Shown: one piece after another, positions 8,750-17,450 of the stretch
Position numbering within the stretch: position 1 is the first letter of the stretch
Layout of the letters: each line of letters starts with the position of its first letter
Assembly (NCBI RefSeq): GCF_001735805.1
Contig: NZ_CP017248.1
Coordinates: 4,712,001-4,776,000 of the forward strand
Origin: Streptomyces fodineus
Lineage (GTDB): Bacteria > Actinomycetota > Actinomycetes > Streptomycetales > Streptomycetaceae
Reading direction: 5' to 3'
Length of the DNA: 64,000 bases
Made by a program: the position numbers and the translations under genes
The notes under the pieces: model-generated
The model's input: the letters and a program-made list of their open reading frames with translations, nothing else
Databases searched by the model: none
Told to the model about the DNA's origin: nothing

Positions 8750-8767
8750 TTGACACTGTCTTGACGT
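8750..8767. promoter_or_regulatory. TTGAC-N6-TTGAC pair between kdpD and the antiporter gene
   Basis: TTGACAC (8750) and TTGACGT (8761) lie 11 bp apart, the same arrangement as before the KimA-like gene. The pair is 86 bp upstream of the kdpD start on one side and 100 bp upstream of the antiporter start on the other, so it could serve either. No well-spaced -35/-10 pair is obvious here. Confidence 0.4.
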
Positions 8768-8866
8768 GACCTGGCCCGATAGGGTGAGGGCAGGTGTGCC
8801 GGGAAGTCTGGTCGGCCGGGAGCCGGAGCGGCTTCCGCAATCGCTTCCGCGTTTCCAGGGAACGGC

Positions 8867-10414
8867 ATGCGCAGCGTCGGTACGGTCCTCGCCCTCGTGG
8901 TCCTCGCCACGGTGGTCGCCACCTTCGCGCGCCGCTGGCGCATTCCCGCCCCGTCCCTGCTCGTGGTCGCCGGTCTGGCGGTGGCGCTGCTGCCGGGCAC
9001 CCCGCAGATCCAGATCAGCCCGCAGATCATCGGCCTGGTCGTCCTCCCGCCGCTGCTGTACGCGAGCGCCGAGGACATGCCCTGGCGGGAACTGCGCGCG
9101 GTGTGGAAACCGGTCGGGATCCTCGCCATAGGGCTGGTGCTCGCCTCCGCGGCGGCGGTCGCCGCGGTGGCCGCCTGGGTCACTCCGCTGTCCTGGCAGA
9201 TGGCCTTCGTCCTGGGCGCGGTGCTGGCCAGCACCGACCCGGTGGCGGTGACCGCGCTGGGCCGCCGCCTCGCCCTGCCCCCGCGCGTGCAGGTCCTGGT
9301 CCAGGCGGAGAGCCTGTTCAACGACGCGACCTCCCTGGTGCTGGTCCGGGTGGCGGCGGGCATCGCCATCGCCTCGGCCGCCGCGAACTGGGGTGCGGCG
9401 AGCGGCGAGTTCTTCCTGCTCGCGGGCGGCGGCACGGTGATCGGGACGGCGGTGGCCGCGGTGATCGCCCTGATCCGGCGGCGCACCGAGGACCCGGTGC
9501 TGGAGACGGTGACCGCCCTGGTCACCCCCTACGCCGCCTATCTGCTCGCCGAAGCCGCGCACACCTCCGGCGTGACCTCCTGCGTGGTGGCCGGGGTGGT
9601 CCTGGGCGGCCGGGGCGACCGGCTCACCAACGCCCGCATCCGCCTCCAGCTGCACGCCGTGTACGGCACGGTCGTCTTCCTCCTGGAGAGCGTGGTCTTC
9701 AGCCTCATAGGGCTGGCCCTGCCCGCCCAGGTACGGGCCCTGGCGGACGGCGACCGTTCCTGGCCGCTGTACGCCCTGGCGGTCGCCGCCACCCTCATAG
9801 CCGTACGGCTTCTCTGGCTGGCCCCCCTCTCGGCGGTCGTGCAGCGCAAGGGCGGGATCGGCCGGCCGAACTGGCGGGTGCCGATGGTGCTGACCTGGGC
9901 GGGCACGCGCGGGGTGATGCCGCTGGCCGCCGCGCTGTCCATCCCCGAGGTCGCGAAGAACGGCAGCCCGCTCACCGACCGGCCACTGGTGCTGGTCCTG
10001 ACCACGTCGGTCGTGGTCGTCACCCTCGTCGTCCAGGGCTTCACCCTCGCCCCGGTCGTCCGCGCCTCCGGCATCGCCCTGGAACCCGCGCACACCGCCC
10101 GCGAGGAGGCCCAGGCCCGCTCCCACCTCGCCCACGCGGGCCTGGCCCGGCTGGAGGAACTGGCCGAGCTGGAGGTCGTACCCGAGGTCGTCCTGGACCG
10201 CCTGCGCCGGGGACTTACCGCCCGCCTCGACGACGCGGAGGGCGCCGACTCCGAGTCCGCCGACCGCGTCTACCGCCAGCTGCGGCGCGATCTGATCGCC
10301 GTGGAGGCGGGCGAGCTGCAGCGGCTCTACGACGCCCACACCATCAGCGACACGACCCGGCGCAGGCTGCAGCGGGCGCTGGACCTGGAGGAGGCCCGGC
10401 TCTCGGACGTGTAG
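8867..10414 (+). CDS. CPA1-family Na+(K+)/H+ antiporter
   Basis: The 515-residue membrane protein belongs to the monovalent cation:proton antiporter-1 family (NhaP/YjcE type). It exchanges Na+ or K+ for protons across the plasma membrane. Visible marks are about 12 helices in residues 1-400, STDPVAV near residue 123, the ion-binding pair FNDATSLV near 150, and a membrane-end motif WAGTRGVMPLAAALSIP. A cytoplasmic tail of about 115 mostly helical residues follows. The start ATG has AGGGAA 6 nt upstream. It diverges from kdpD, which suggests a role in K+/Na+/pH balance; ion specificity cannot be read from sequence. Confidence 0.92.
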   Translation: MRSVGTVLALVVLATVVATFARRWRIPAPSLLVVAGLAVALLPGTPQIQISPQIIGLVVLPPLLYASAEDMPWRELRAVWKPVGILAIGLVLASAAAVAAVAAWVTPLSWQMAFVLGAVLASTDPVAVTALGRRLALPPRVQVLVQAESLFNDATSLVLVRVAAGIAIASAAANWGAASGEFFLLAGGGTVIGTAVAAVIALIRRRTEDPVLETVTALVTPYAAYLLAEAAHTSGVTSCVVAGVVLGGRGDRLTNARIRLQLHAVYGTVVFLLESVVFSLIGLALPAQVRALADGDRSWPLYALAVAATLIAVRLLWLAPLSAVVQRKGGIGRPNWRVPMVLTWAGTRGVMPLAAALSIPEVAKNGSPLTDRPLVLVLTTSVVVVTLVVQGFTLAPVVRASGIALEPAHTAREEAQARSHLAHAGLARLEELAELEVVPEVVLDRLRRGLTARLDDAEGADSESADRVYRQLRRDLIAVEAGELQRLYDAHTISDTTRRRLQRALDLEEARLSDV

Positions 10415-10515
10415 CCCTGGGCCCGGCGGTGAGGTCGCACACCGGGTCCCAGCCCGCCGAAGAGGGCTTCAGCACACTGAAACCCGCAGGTGGGCGGCGG
10501 GAGCGGCCCGGCCTT

Positions 10516-10521
10516 TAGGCT
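10516..10521 (+). promoter_or_regulatory. -10 box candidate for nadE
   Basis: TAGGCT fits the Streptomyces TANNNT pattern. It lies 7 nt before an in-frame GTG (10529) and 38 bases before the likely TTG start, so the mRNA would have a leader of about 30 nt, or start directly on the GTG. No convincing -35 is seen. Confidence 0.35.
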
Positions 10522-10558
10522 TCCTCCTGTGGGAACGTCGCTTCGGAAAGAGGTCCCG

Positions 10559-12601
10559 TTGAGCTTCTGGTCGATCTACCAGCACGGCTTCGCGCGCGTC
10601 GCCGCGTGCACGGGCCACACCGTCATCGCCGACCCGCCCGCCAACGCGGAGGCGGTCCTGCGCCACGCGCGCCGCTGCGCCGAGGAGGGCGTCGCCGTCG
10701 CCGTGTTCTCGGAGATGTGCCTGTCCGGGTACGCGATCGACGACCTGCTGCTGCAGGACGCGCTGCTCGACGACGTCGAGACGGCGCTCGCCACGATCGT
10801 CGCCGAGTCGGCGGACCTGCTGCCGGTGCTGGTCGTCGGCGCCCCGCTGCGCCATCGCGACCGCGTCTACAACTGCGCGGTGCTCGTGCACCGCGGCCGG
10901 ATCCTGGGCGTCGTACCGAAGTCGTACCCGCCGAACTACCGGGAGTTCTACGAGCGCCGGCAGATCGCCGCGGGTGACGACGAGCGCGGCGGATCGATTC
11001 GGCTCGGCGGCGCGGACGTGCCGTTCGGCGTGGATCTGCTCTTCGCGGCTGCGGACGTGCCGGGGCTGGTGGTGCACGCGGAGATCTGCGAGGACATGTG
11101 GGTGCCGGTGCCGCCGAGCGCCGAGGCGGCGCTGGCCGGGGCGACCGTCCTCGTCAACCTCTCGGGCAGCCCGATCACGGTCGGCCGGGCCGAGGACCGC
11201 AAGCTGCTGTGCCGCTCGGCGTCCTCCCGCTGCCTCGCCGCCTACGTCTACGCGGCGGCCGGTCTCGGCGAGTCGACCACCGACCTGTCCTGGGACGGCC
11301 AGACCCTGATCTACGAGAACGGGATGCTGCTGGCCGAGAGCGAGCGGTTCCCGCTGGGCGAGCAGTACGCGGTGGCCGACGTGGACCTCGATCTGCTGCG
11401 GCAGGAACGGCAGCGGATGGGCACGTTCGGCGAGAACCGCCGCACCCACGCCGCGCGCACCGACGGCTTCCGCACGGTGTCCTTCGAACTCGCCCCGCCG
11501 GCCACCACCGACCTCGGTCTGCGCCGCCGCGTGGAACGTTTCCCCTTCGTCCCCGCCGACGCCGAGCGCCTGGCCCTGGACTGCTACGAGGCGTACAACA
11601 TCCAGGTCGCGGGGTTGCAGCAGCGCCTCGCATCGATCGGCGGCCCCAAGGTGGTCATCGGTGTCTCCGGCGGCCTGGACTCCACGCACGCGCTGATCGT
11701 CGCCGCCCGGGCGATGGACCGCGCCGGCCGCCCGCGCAGCGACATCCTCGCCTTCACCCTGCCCGGCTTCGCCACCAGCGACCACACCAAGGACAACGCG
11801 CACAAGCTGATGCGGGCCCTCGGCGTCACCGCGGCGGAGCTGGACATCACGCCGACCGCACGGCTGATGCTGAAGGAGATCGGTCACCCCTTCGCGGCCG
11901 GCGAGCCGGTGTACGACGTCACCTTCGAGAACGTCCAGGCGGGCCTGCGCACCGACTACCTGTTCCGGCTGGCCAACCAGCGCGGCGGCATCGTGCTCGG
12001 CACCGGCGACCTCTCCGAGCTGGCGCTCGGCTGGTCGACGTACGGTGTCGGCGACCACATGAGCCACTACAACGTCAACTCCGGCGTGCCCAAGACGCTG
12101 ATCCAGCACCTGATCCGCTGGGTCATCGGCAGCGAGCAGTTCGACGAGGAGACGGGGGAGATCCTGGCCGCGATCCTCGACACCGAGATCAGCCCCGAGC
12201 TCGTACCCGGCGAGGAGCTGCAGTCCACCGAGTCGAAGATCGGCCCGTACGCGCTGCACGACTTCACCCTCTTCCACGTCCTGCGCTACGGCTTCCGCCC
12301 CTCGAAGATCGCCTTCCTCGCCTGGCACGCCTGGCACGACCGCAAGGCCGGCGCCTGGCCGCCCGGCTTCCCGGAGAACAAGCAGAGCGCCTACGACCTG
12401 GCGGAGATCCGGCACTGGATGGAGGTCTTCATCCGCCGCTTCTTCGCGTTCTCCCAGTTCAAACGCTCAGCCATCCCCAACGGCCCCAAGGTCTCGGCAG
12501 GCGGCTCCCTCTCCCCCCGCGGCGACTGGCGCGCCCCGTCGGACGGCACGGCCCAGGCTTGGCTGCGGGATCTGGAGCGGGTCGGCACCGAGGCTCCCTG
12601 A
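10559..12601 (+). CDS. nadE: NadE, glutamine-dependent NAD+ synthetase
   Basis: The enzyme makes NAD+ from nicotinate adenine dinucleotide, using ATP and ammonia released from glutamine. The 680-residue product has an N-terminal nitrilase-type glutaminase domain (residues 1-290; Glu about 50 in FSEMCLSG, Cys about 176 in EICEDMW) and a C-terminal synthetase domain with the P-loop SGGLDST near 370. Size and domain order match the mycobacterial enzyme. I chose the TTG at 10559 because GGAAAGAGG precedes it by 5 nt and LSFWSIYQHGF aligns with the usual family N-terminus. An in-frame GTG at 10529 is the alternative. It is convergent with the next gene, with only 14 bp between them. Confidence 0.96.
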   Translation: MSFWSIYQHGFARVAACTGHTVIADPPANAEAVLRHARRCAEEGVAVAVFSEMCLSGYAIDDLLLQDALLDDVETALATIVAESADLLPVLVVGAPLRHRDRVYNCAVLVHRGRILGVVPKSYPPNYREFYERRQIAAGDDERGGSIRLGGADVPFGVDLLFAAADVPGLVVHAEICEDMWVPVPPSAEAALAGATVLVNLSGSPITVGRAEDRKLLCRSASSRCLAAYVYAAAGLGESTTDLSWDGQTLIYENGMLLAESERFPLGEQYAVADVDLDLLRQERQRMGTFGENRRTHAARTDGFRTVSFELAPPATTDLGLRRRVERFPFVPADAERLALDCYEAYNIQVAGLQQRLASIGGPKVVIGVSGGLDSTHALIVAARAMDRAGRPRSDILAFTLPGFATSDHTKDNAHKLMRALGVTAAELDITPTARLMLKEIGHPFAAGEPVYDVTFENVQAGLRTDYLFRLANQRGGIVLGTGDLSELALGWSTYGVGDHMSHYNVNSGVPKTLIQHLIRWVIGSEQFDEETGEILAAILDTEISPELVPGEELQSTESKIGPYALHDFTLFHVLRYGFRPSKIAFLAWHAWHDRKAGAWPPGFPENKQSAYDLAEIRHWMEVFIRRFFAFSQFKRSAIPNGPKVSAGGSLSPRGDWRAPSDGTAQAWLRDLERVGTEAP

Positions 12602-12615
12602 GGGGCTCGGGGAAC

Positions 12616-13644
12616 TCAGGTCATCACGGGTGCCAGCGCGCGCAGGATGCGTGCGAGGTCGTCCGGCGCGGCGGCGATCCGCACCGGGCGGCCCGCGTCG
12701 TCGAGTTCGGCGATGTGCCAGCTGTGCGGGACGAGGGCGCCCTCCTCGCCCCGGGGCCGCCGCACCGACCGGACGGTGAGCCGCTCGACGGGGATCGCCT
12801 TCGCCGCGAACCGCCCCGGCCCGGGGTGGGGCGTCACCGCGGGCCCGTCGGCCCCGAGGACGATGTGGGTGCCGAAGTGGTGCGGGTTGTAGTCGGTGTG
12901 CTCCAGGAAGCGGGCGGGCACGAACACGTCCTCGCTGTCGGTGAGTTCACCGGCGGCGGGCACCACGGCGCGCTCCTCCGGCATGCGGACACGCGTCGCC
13001 TGCCAGGCCCAGCCGCACAGGGCCAGGCTGATCACTCCGCCGACGGCCCACCACGCGATCGCCTCCGTGGAGCCGAAGAGGGAGGTGGGATGCCGGTAGC
13101 ACAGGGGCAGCAGCCAGCCGGCGGTGACGAGGAGCGGGGCCAGGAACGGCAGCGGTGACGGCGGGACCTCGTCCGCCGGCCGCCGCCGCCCGCGCACCCT
13201 CAGCAGCAGCCGGGCCGCCGGCCAGCCCGCGGCGAGCACACACCCGGCCGAGACGACGGCCATGCTGCCCCCGGTGGTCACGTGCTCGTGCCAGACGTAG
13301 TGCTTCCCGGAGACCTTCATCACCTGCCCCCGCCACAGGGTCAGCTCGACCCGGTCACCGGCCTCGAACGCCTCGGCGGCGTCGTACGACACCCAGAGCC
13401 GGGACAGCGGACGGCCGTCGGCGAAGTAGAGGCGACCGCCCTGCTTGGGCGAGTGCGGATCGGTACGCTCGATCACGGCGGGCAGGGTGCGCAGACAGTC
13501 GTTCCCGCGCGCCCCGGACGCACAGGGCCGGGCCGCGTGCCACGCCCGTTCGCCCACGGTGACCGCCGGCACGAACCAGGCGGCCACCCCCGCGCACATC
13601 AGCAGCAGCGCGCATACCGACAGTTGTCCGAACCTGCTGTTCAT
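12616..13644 (-). CDS. integral membrane protein of unknown function
   Basis: The 342-residue protein starts with an uncleaved or signal-like helix (LSVCALLLMCAGVAAWFVPAV). An extracytoplasmic segment of about 95 residues with two cysteines follows (RPCASGARGNDCLRTLP). Three more hydrophobic segments lie at about 125-150, 165-185 and 190-215, and the C-terminal soluble tail is about 120 residues. I do not recognise the family. The layout resembles Streptomyces surface or sensor-like membrane proteins. It is a single gene between convergent nadE and the permease pair on the same strand. Confidence 0.8.
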   Translation of the reverse strand: MNSRFGQLSVCALLLMCAGVAAWFVPAVTVGERAWHAARPCASGARGNDCLRTLPAVIERTDPHSPKQGGRLYFADGRPLSRLWVSYDAAEAFEAGDRVELTLWRGQVMKVSGKHYVWHEHVTTGGSMAVVSAGCVLAAGWPAARLLLRVRGRRRPADEVPPSPLPFLAPLLVTAGWLLPLCYRHPTSLFGSTEAIAWWAVGGVISLALCGWAWQATRVRMPEERAVVPAAGELTDSEDVFVPARFLEHTDYNPHHFGTHIVLGADGPAVTPHPGPGRFAAKAIPVERLTVRSVRRPRGEEGALVPHSWHIAELDDAGRPVRIAAAPDDLARILRALAPVMT

Positions 13645-13729
13645 GCCAGGGATTGTCGCAACGCCGGTCCGGCCGGTCCTGTACCGGATCCGGCAACGAA
13701 GACACGGCCGGCACTGCCGTGACCCGGCA

Positions 13730-14443
13730 TCACTTGTTCCAGGTCTCGTCGTACGGGTCGGGCGGCACCGGCACCGGCCGGGCCGAGGTGACCTTCAGGT
13801 ACGGGATGGGGCCGTTGTTGACGGGGTCCCGCGTGAGTCCGGGCGTGTACGTGCCGGTCACCTCCAGCCAGGCGTCCGGACGCAGGACCGGGGGCAGCTC
13901 GCCGGTCAGGGCGATCTTGACCGGCTGGGCGTCCGCGGCACAGCAGTTGAGGGCCATGCGGACCAGGTACGGCGCGCCCGAGGGGTCCAGCGCCAGGAAA
14001 CCGGTGACGCGGACGGTACGGCCGTGCAGGGAGCGGCCGTGGTCGTAGGCCGCGCGGGAGGCGTAGTCGATCACGGAGAGCGGGGCCGGGTCGGCGGCGG
14101 GCAAGGCGTCGTACGTGTACGGCTTCTGCAGGGCCGTACCGGAGCGCAGGGCGCTGTAGGAGCCGAGGGCGGGCGGGGCGATGAGGATGAGGGCGAGGAG
14201 GGGCAGCAGCAGCAGCCAGGAGACCTTCGGTTCGGGATGGTCGTGGGTGTGGCCCCGGCGGCGGTTGCTGCGGCGCTCGTACCAGACCGTCGCCAGTGCC
14301 GCCGCGATCAGGACCGCGCCCGAGGCCAGCAGCAGCGGGCGCAGGCCCGCCTTGACGTACCGGAGGTAGAGATCGGTGTTGCCCGCGTGGAGGAGGGCGG
14401 CGCCCAGCAGGAACATCACGGCGGCCTGGGACTGGCGGTTCAC
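13730..14443 (-). CDS. TIGR03943-type permease partner protein
   Basis: The 237-residue protein has two N-terminal helices and a third near residue 85, with a His-rich cytoplasmic loop between them (RRRGHTHDHPEPK). A C-terminal soluble domain contains two adjacent cysteines (LNCCAADAQPVK). This is the pattern of the TIGR03943 family, found beside DUF318/YraQ permeases. The GTG start overlaps the permease stop as GTGA, so the two are co-translated and probably form one complex. The HTHDH loop and Cys pair suggest metal handling, but the substrate is unknown. Confidence 0.82.
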   Translation of the reverse strand: MNRQSQAAVMFLLGAALLHAGNTDLYLRYVKAGLRPLLLASGAVLIAAALATVWYERRSNRRRGHTHDHPEPKVSWLLLLPLLALILIAPPALGSYSALRSGTALQKPYTYDALPAADPAPLSVIDYASRAAYDHGRSLHGRTVRVTGFLALDPSGAPYLVRMALNCCAADAQPVKIALTGELPPVLRPDAWLEVTGTYTPGLTRDPVNNGPIPYLKVTSARPVPVPPDPYDETWNK

Positions 14444-15450
14444 AGCAGCACCGCCGAGGTCAGTACGGCGCCCGTGACGGCCAGCGCGAAGGTGGCGGGG
14501 GCGAAGCGGAGGGCGAAGGTACGGCCGAAGGTGCCGGCCTGCATCGCGAACAGCTTGAGGTCGATCATCGGGCCCACCACCAGGAACACCAGCTTGGCCG
14601 TCAGGGAGAACTGGGTGAGGGAGGCCGCGACGAACGCGTCCGCCTCCGAGCAGATGGAGAGGAGGACGGCCAGGACGGCGAGGGCCAGCACGGAGAAGAC
14701 CGGGTTCCCGGCCGCCGTGCGCAGCCAGTCCGCCGGGGTCGCCGCCTTCAGCGTGGCCGCGGCCATCGCGCCGAGCACCAGGAAGCCGCCCGCGTGCACG
14801 GTGTCGTGCCGCACCGAGCCCCAGAACGCCTCGCCCTTCGTCGCGCCCTCGTGCGCGCCGTGGGCCGGCGTGCGCAGCCAGTCGGTACGGCCCAGCCGCT
14901 GCCACAGCCAGCCCATCGCACACGCCACCAGCAGGCTCGCCAGGAACCGGGCCAGCACCATCTCCGGGTCGCGCGGAAAGGCGACGGCGGTGGCGGTCAG
15001 CACGATCGGGTTGATCGCCGGGGCGGAGAGCAGGAAGGCGAGGGCGGCGGCCGGGGTGACCCCCCTGCGGACGAGGGCGCCGGCCACCGGCACCGACGCG
15101 CACTCGCAGCCCGGCAGGATCGCGCCCGCGACCCCGGCGACGGGGACGGCCAGGGCGGGGCGGCGCGGGAGGGCCCGCGCGAAGAAGGACGGCGGCACGA
15201 ACACCGCGATCGCCGCCGACAGCAGCACACCGAGCACCAGGAACGGCAGCGCCTGCACGGTCACGGCCACGAACACCGTCATCCAGCTCTGCATCAGCGG
15301 GGTGCCGAGCAGCCCGCGGATCGGGGACTGGGCGAGCACCGCCAGCAGCAGAGTCAGCGTCAGCACGAGCGGGGAGCTGAGCCTGCGGTCCTCGGGGCCG
15401 GGTGCGGGGCCGGACTCCGTGCCGGGCGGGGCGTCTTCGGTGATGGCCAC
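14440..15450 (-). CDS. YraQ/DUF318-family permease
   Basis: The 336-residue protein has about eight to nine membrane helices. The hallmark of the family is visible: ILPGCECASVPVAG with the CxC motif near residue 115, followed by AFLLSAPAINPIVL, and the repeated half LLSICSEADAFVAASL in the C-terminal part. Such permeases include transporters for organo-arsenicals and other thiol-reactive compounds; the substrate here is unknown. It forms an overlapping pair with the downstream TIGR03943 protein. The upstream gene diverges from it across a 120-bp intergenic region. Confidence 0.88.
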   Translation of the reverse strand: MAITEDAPPGTESGPAPGPEDRRLSSPLVLTLTLLLAVLAQSPIRGLLGTPLMQSWMTVFVAVTVQALPFLVLGVLLSAAIAVFVPPSFFARALPRRPALAVPVAGVAGAILPGCECASVPVAGALVRRGVTPAAALAFLLSAPAINPIVLTATAVAFPRDPEMVLARFLASLLVACAMGWLWQRLGRTDWLRTPAHGAHEGATKGEAFWGSVRHDTVHAGGFLVLGAMAAATLKAATPADWLRTAAGNPVFSVLALAVLAVLLSICSEADAFVAASLTQFSLTAKLVFLVVGPMIDLKLFAMQAGTFGRTFALRFAPATFALAVTGAVLTSAVLL

Positions 15451-15514
15451 GTGCGGTTACCTCCGGCTGGCTGTCCTGGTGCGCTCCCTCCCCTTCGGTA
15501 CGCGAGTCGTCCCC

Positions 15515-15530
15515 ACGGTGTTCACACCGT
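15515..15530. promoter_or_regulatory. inverted repeat between divergent permease and TrkA-like genes
   Basis: ACGGTG-TTCA-CACCGT is a perfect 6-bp inverted repeat in the 120-bp divergent intergenic region, about 65 bp before the permease start and about 40 bp before the TrkA-like gene. It is a possible operator; the binding protein is unknown. Confidence 0.35.
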
Positions 15531-15570
15531 TGCTGGAACCACTCCTCTCCTTGGGGCAGTCTTTTCCCTC

Positions 15571-17415
15571 GTGGCGAGCGTTCCGTATCAAGGGGGCCCC
15601 AGTGCCCCGCACATGGTGGTGTGCGGGGACGACGGGCTCGCGCACCGGCTGACGGCCGAGTTGCGCGGAGTCTACGGCGAGCAGGTCACCCTCGTGGTAC
15701 CGCCGAACGAGCGCACCGCCAGACCTCCCGTGGTCGGGCGGGCCCGGGCCGCATCGGCGGCGCTGTTCGACCGTGTGGTGAGCGCCGCGGTCGGCCGCAC
15801 CGGCACCGGCTCCGGGCCCGGCTCCGCATCGACGGCGACGGTCACGAGCACCGGCAACGGCGGTGACACCTCTCGGGTGTTGGAGGCCGTCGAGATCACC
15901 GAGGCCGTGCTCGCCGAGGCCGGGGTGGAACGGGCCGCCGCGCTCGCCCTCGTCTTCGACGACGACGAGACCAACATCCGGGCCGCGCTGACCGCCCGCC
16001 GGCTCAACCCGCGGCTGCGGCTCGTCCTCCGGCTCTACAACCGGCGGTTGGGCCAGCACATCGAGGAACTCCTCGACCAGGCGGCCGCGTTGGCCGCAGG
16101 CGACGGCGAGGGCGGCACGGACGCGTCCACCACGGTGCTGTCCGACGCCGACACCGCCGCGCCCGCGCTGGCCGCCACCGCCGTCGCCGGCACCAGCAAG
16201 GTCGTCCAGACCGAGGGGCTGCTGCTGCGGGCCGTCGAACGGCCGGCGGCGGGCTCCGGGCTGTGCACGCTCGCCCTGCTCTCCCCGCCGGGCGCGGACC
16301 CCGAGGGCGCGGAGCAGGAGCCGCGGCTGCTGCCGGACGACGACGAGGTACGGCAGGCCGCCGGGCGGGCGGCCGTGGTGCTGGAGCAGGTGTCGTCGGC
16401 GGGCGGCGGGGAGTCGGCCGCGCCCGGCCGGGGCGGGGTACCGCCGTTCGCCTCGCTGTTCTCCCGGCGGCTGCGGTGGTCGCTGGCGGGCATGGTGGCG
16501 TGCGTGGTCGCGCTCGCCGTCGCGCTGTGGGTGGTCAGCCCGGGGATCCATCCGCTGCGCGCCTTCTACTACACGCTCCTCGACCTGTTCGCGATCGACA
16601 ACCCCGCCATCGGGGCCCCTTTGGGCCGGCAAATCCTTCAACTCCTCTCCGGACTGGTCGGGTTACTGCTGCTTCCGGTGCTGCTGGCGGCCGTGCTGGA
16701 GGCGCTGGGCACCTTCCGCACCGCCTCCGCTCTGCGCAAACCGCCGCGCGGCCTCGGCGGGCACGTGGTGCTGCTGGGGCTCGGGAAGATCGGCACCCGG
16801 GTGCTGACCCGGCTGCGCGAGCTGGACATCCCCGTCGTGTGCGTCGAGTCCGACCCGGAGGCGCGGGGACTTGCGACCGCGCGGCGGCTGCGGGTGCCGG
16901 TGGTGCTCGGGGACGTCACCCAGGAGGGGGTGCTGGAGTCCGCCAAGATCCACCGGGCGTACGCGCTGCTCGCGGTGACCAGCGCGGACACCACGAACCT
17001 GGAGGCCGTGCTGTACGCCCGCTCCGTACGGCCCGATCTGCGGGTGGTGCTACGGCTGTACGACGACGACTTCGCCACCGCGGTGTACCGCACCCTGCGG
17101 GCCGCGTACCCGCACGCCCTGACCCGGAGCCGGAGCGTCACGCATCTGGCCGCGCCCGCGTTCGCCGGGGCGATGCTCGGCCGGCAGGTGCTGGGCGCCG
17201 TCGCGGTGGAGCGCAGGGTGCTGCTGTTCGCCGCGGTCGATGTCGCCGGGCACGTCCAGCTGGAGGGGCGGACCGTGCGGGACGCCTTCCGGGCCGGCTC
17301 CTGGCGGGTACTGGCGCTGGAAGGACGCACCGACACGGCACCGGGCCATGTGCTGGCGAAGGGGGACCGGGTCGTCGTCGCCGCCACGCGTCGAGGGCTC
17401 GCGGAGTTGCGCTGA
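15571..17415 (+). CDS. TrkA-type NAD-binding potassium channel/transport regulator with membrane helices
   Basis: The 614-residue protein contains two NAD-binding (TrkA-N/RCK-like) regions. The first (residues 15-240, beginning MVVCGDDGLAHRL) is interrupted by low-complexity inserts. The second (about 395-610) carries VVLLGLGKIGTRVLTRL and acidic VCVESDP after the next strand. Between them are two hydrophobic helices (about 305-330 and 355-380) separated by an aromatic segment (GIHPLRAFYYTLLDLFA), like a degenerate two-helix ion channel. I see no TVGYG filter, so channel function is uncertain. GTG 15571 is used as the start; ATG 15613 is the alternative. A role in K+ flux would fit the rest of this block. 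Confidence 0.82.
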   Translation: MASVPYQGGPSAPHMVVCGDDGLAHRLTAELRGVYGEQVTLVVPPNERTARPPVVGRARAASAALFDRVVSAAVGRTGTGSGPGSASTATVTSTGNGGDTSRVLEAVEITEAVLAEAGVERAAALALVFDDDETNIRAALTARRLNPRLRLVLRLYNRRLGQHIEELLDQAAALAAGDGEGGTDASTTVLSDADTAAPALAATAVAGTSKVVQTEGLLLRAVERPAAGSGLCTLALLSPPGADPEGAEQEPRLLPDDDEVRQAAGRAAVVLEQVSSAGGGESAAPGRGGVPPFASLFSRRLRWSLAGMVACVVALAVALWVVSPGIHPLRAFYYTLLDLFAIDNPAIGAPLGRQILQLLSGLVGLLLLPVLLAAVLEALGTFRTASALRKPPRGLGGHVVLLGLGKIGTRVLTRLRELDIPVVCVESDPEARGLATARRLRVPVVLGDVTQEGVLESAKIHRAYALLAVTSADTTNLEAVLYARSVRPDLRVVLRLYDDDFATAVYRTLRAAYPHALTRSRSVTHLAAPAFAGAMLGRQVLGAVAVERRVLLFAAVDVAGHVQLEGRTVRDAFRAGSWRVLALEGRTDTAPGHVLAKGDRVVVAATRRGLAELR

Positions 17416-17450
17416 CCCTCCAGGTGCCTCGGCCGGCCGGGAAGGCCCCC

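Noticed and set aside
8761..8785. TTGACG and TAGGGT as a promoter for the antiporter gene
   Set aside because: The spacer is only 13 bp (24 bp from the other TTGAC), too far from the 16-19 bp needed.
14794..15570. Long N-terminal extension of the TrkA-like protein over the permease gene
   Set aside because: The frame is open by chance opposite the YraQ-like gene. Conserved sequence starts only at about 15571-15613.
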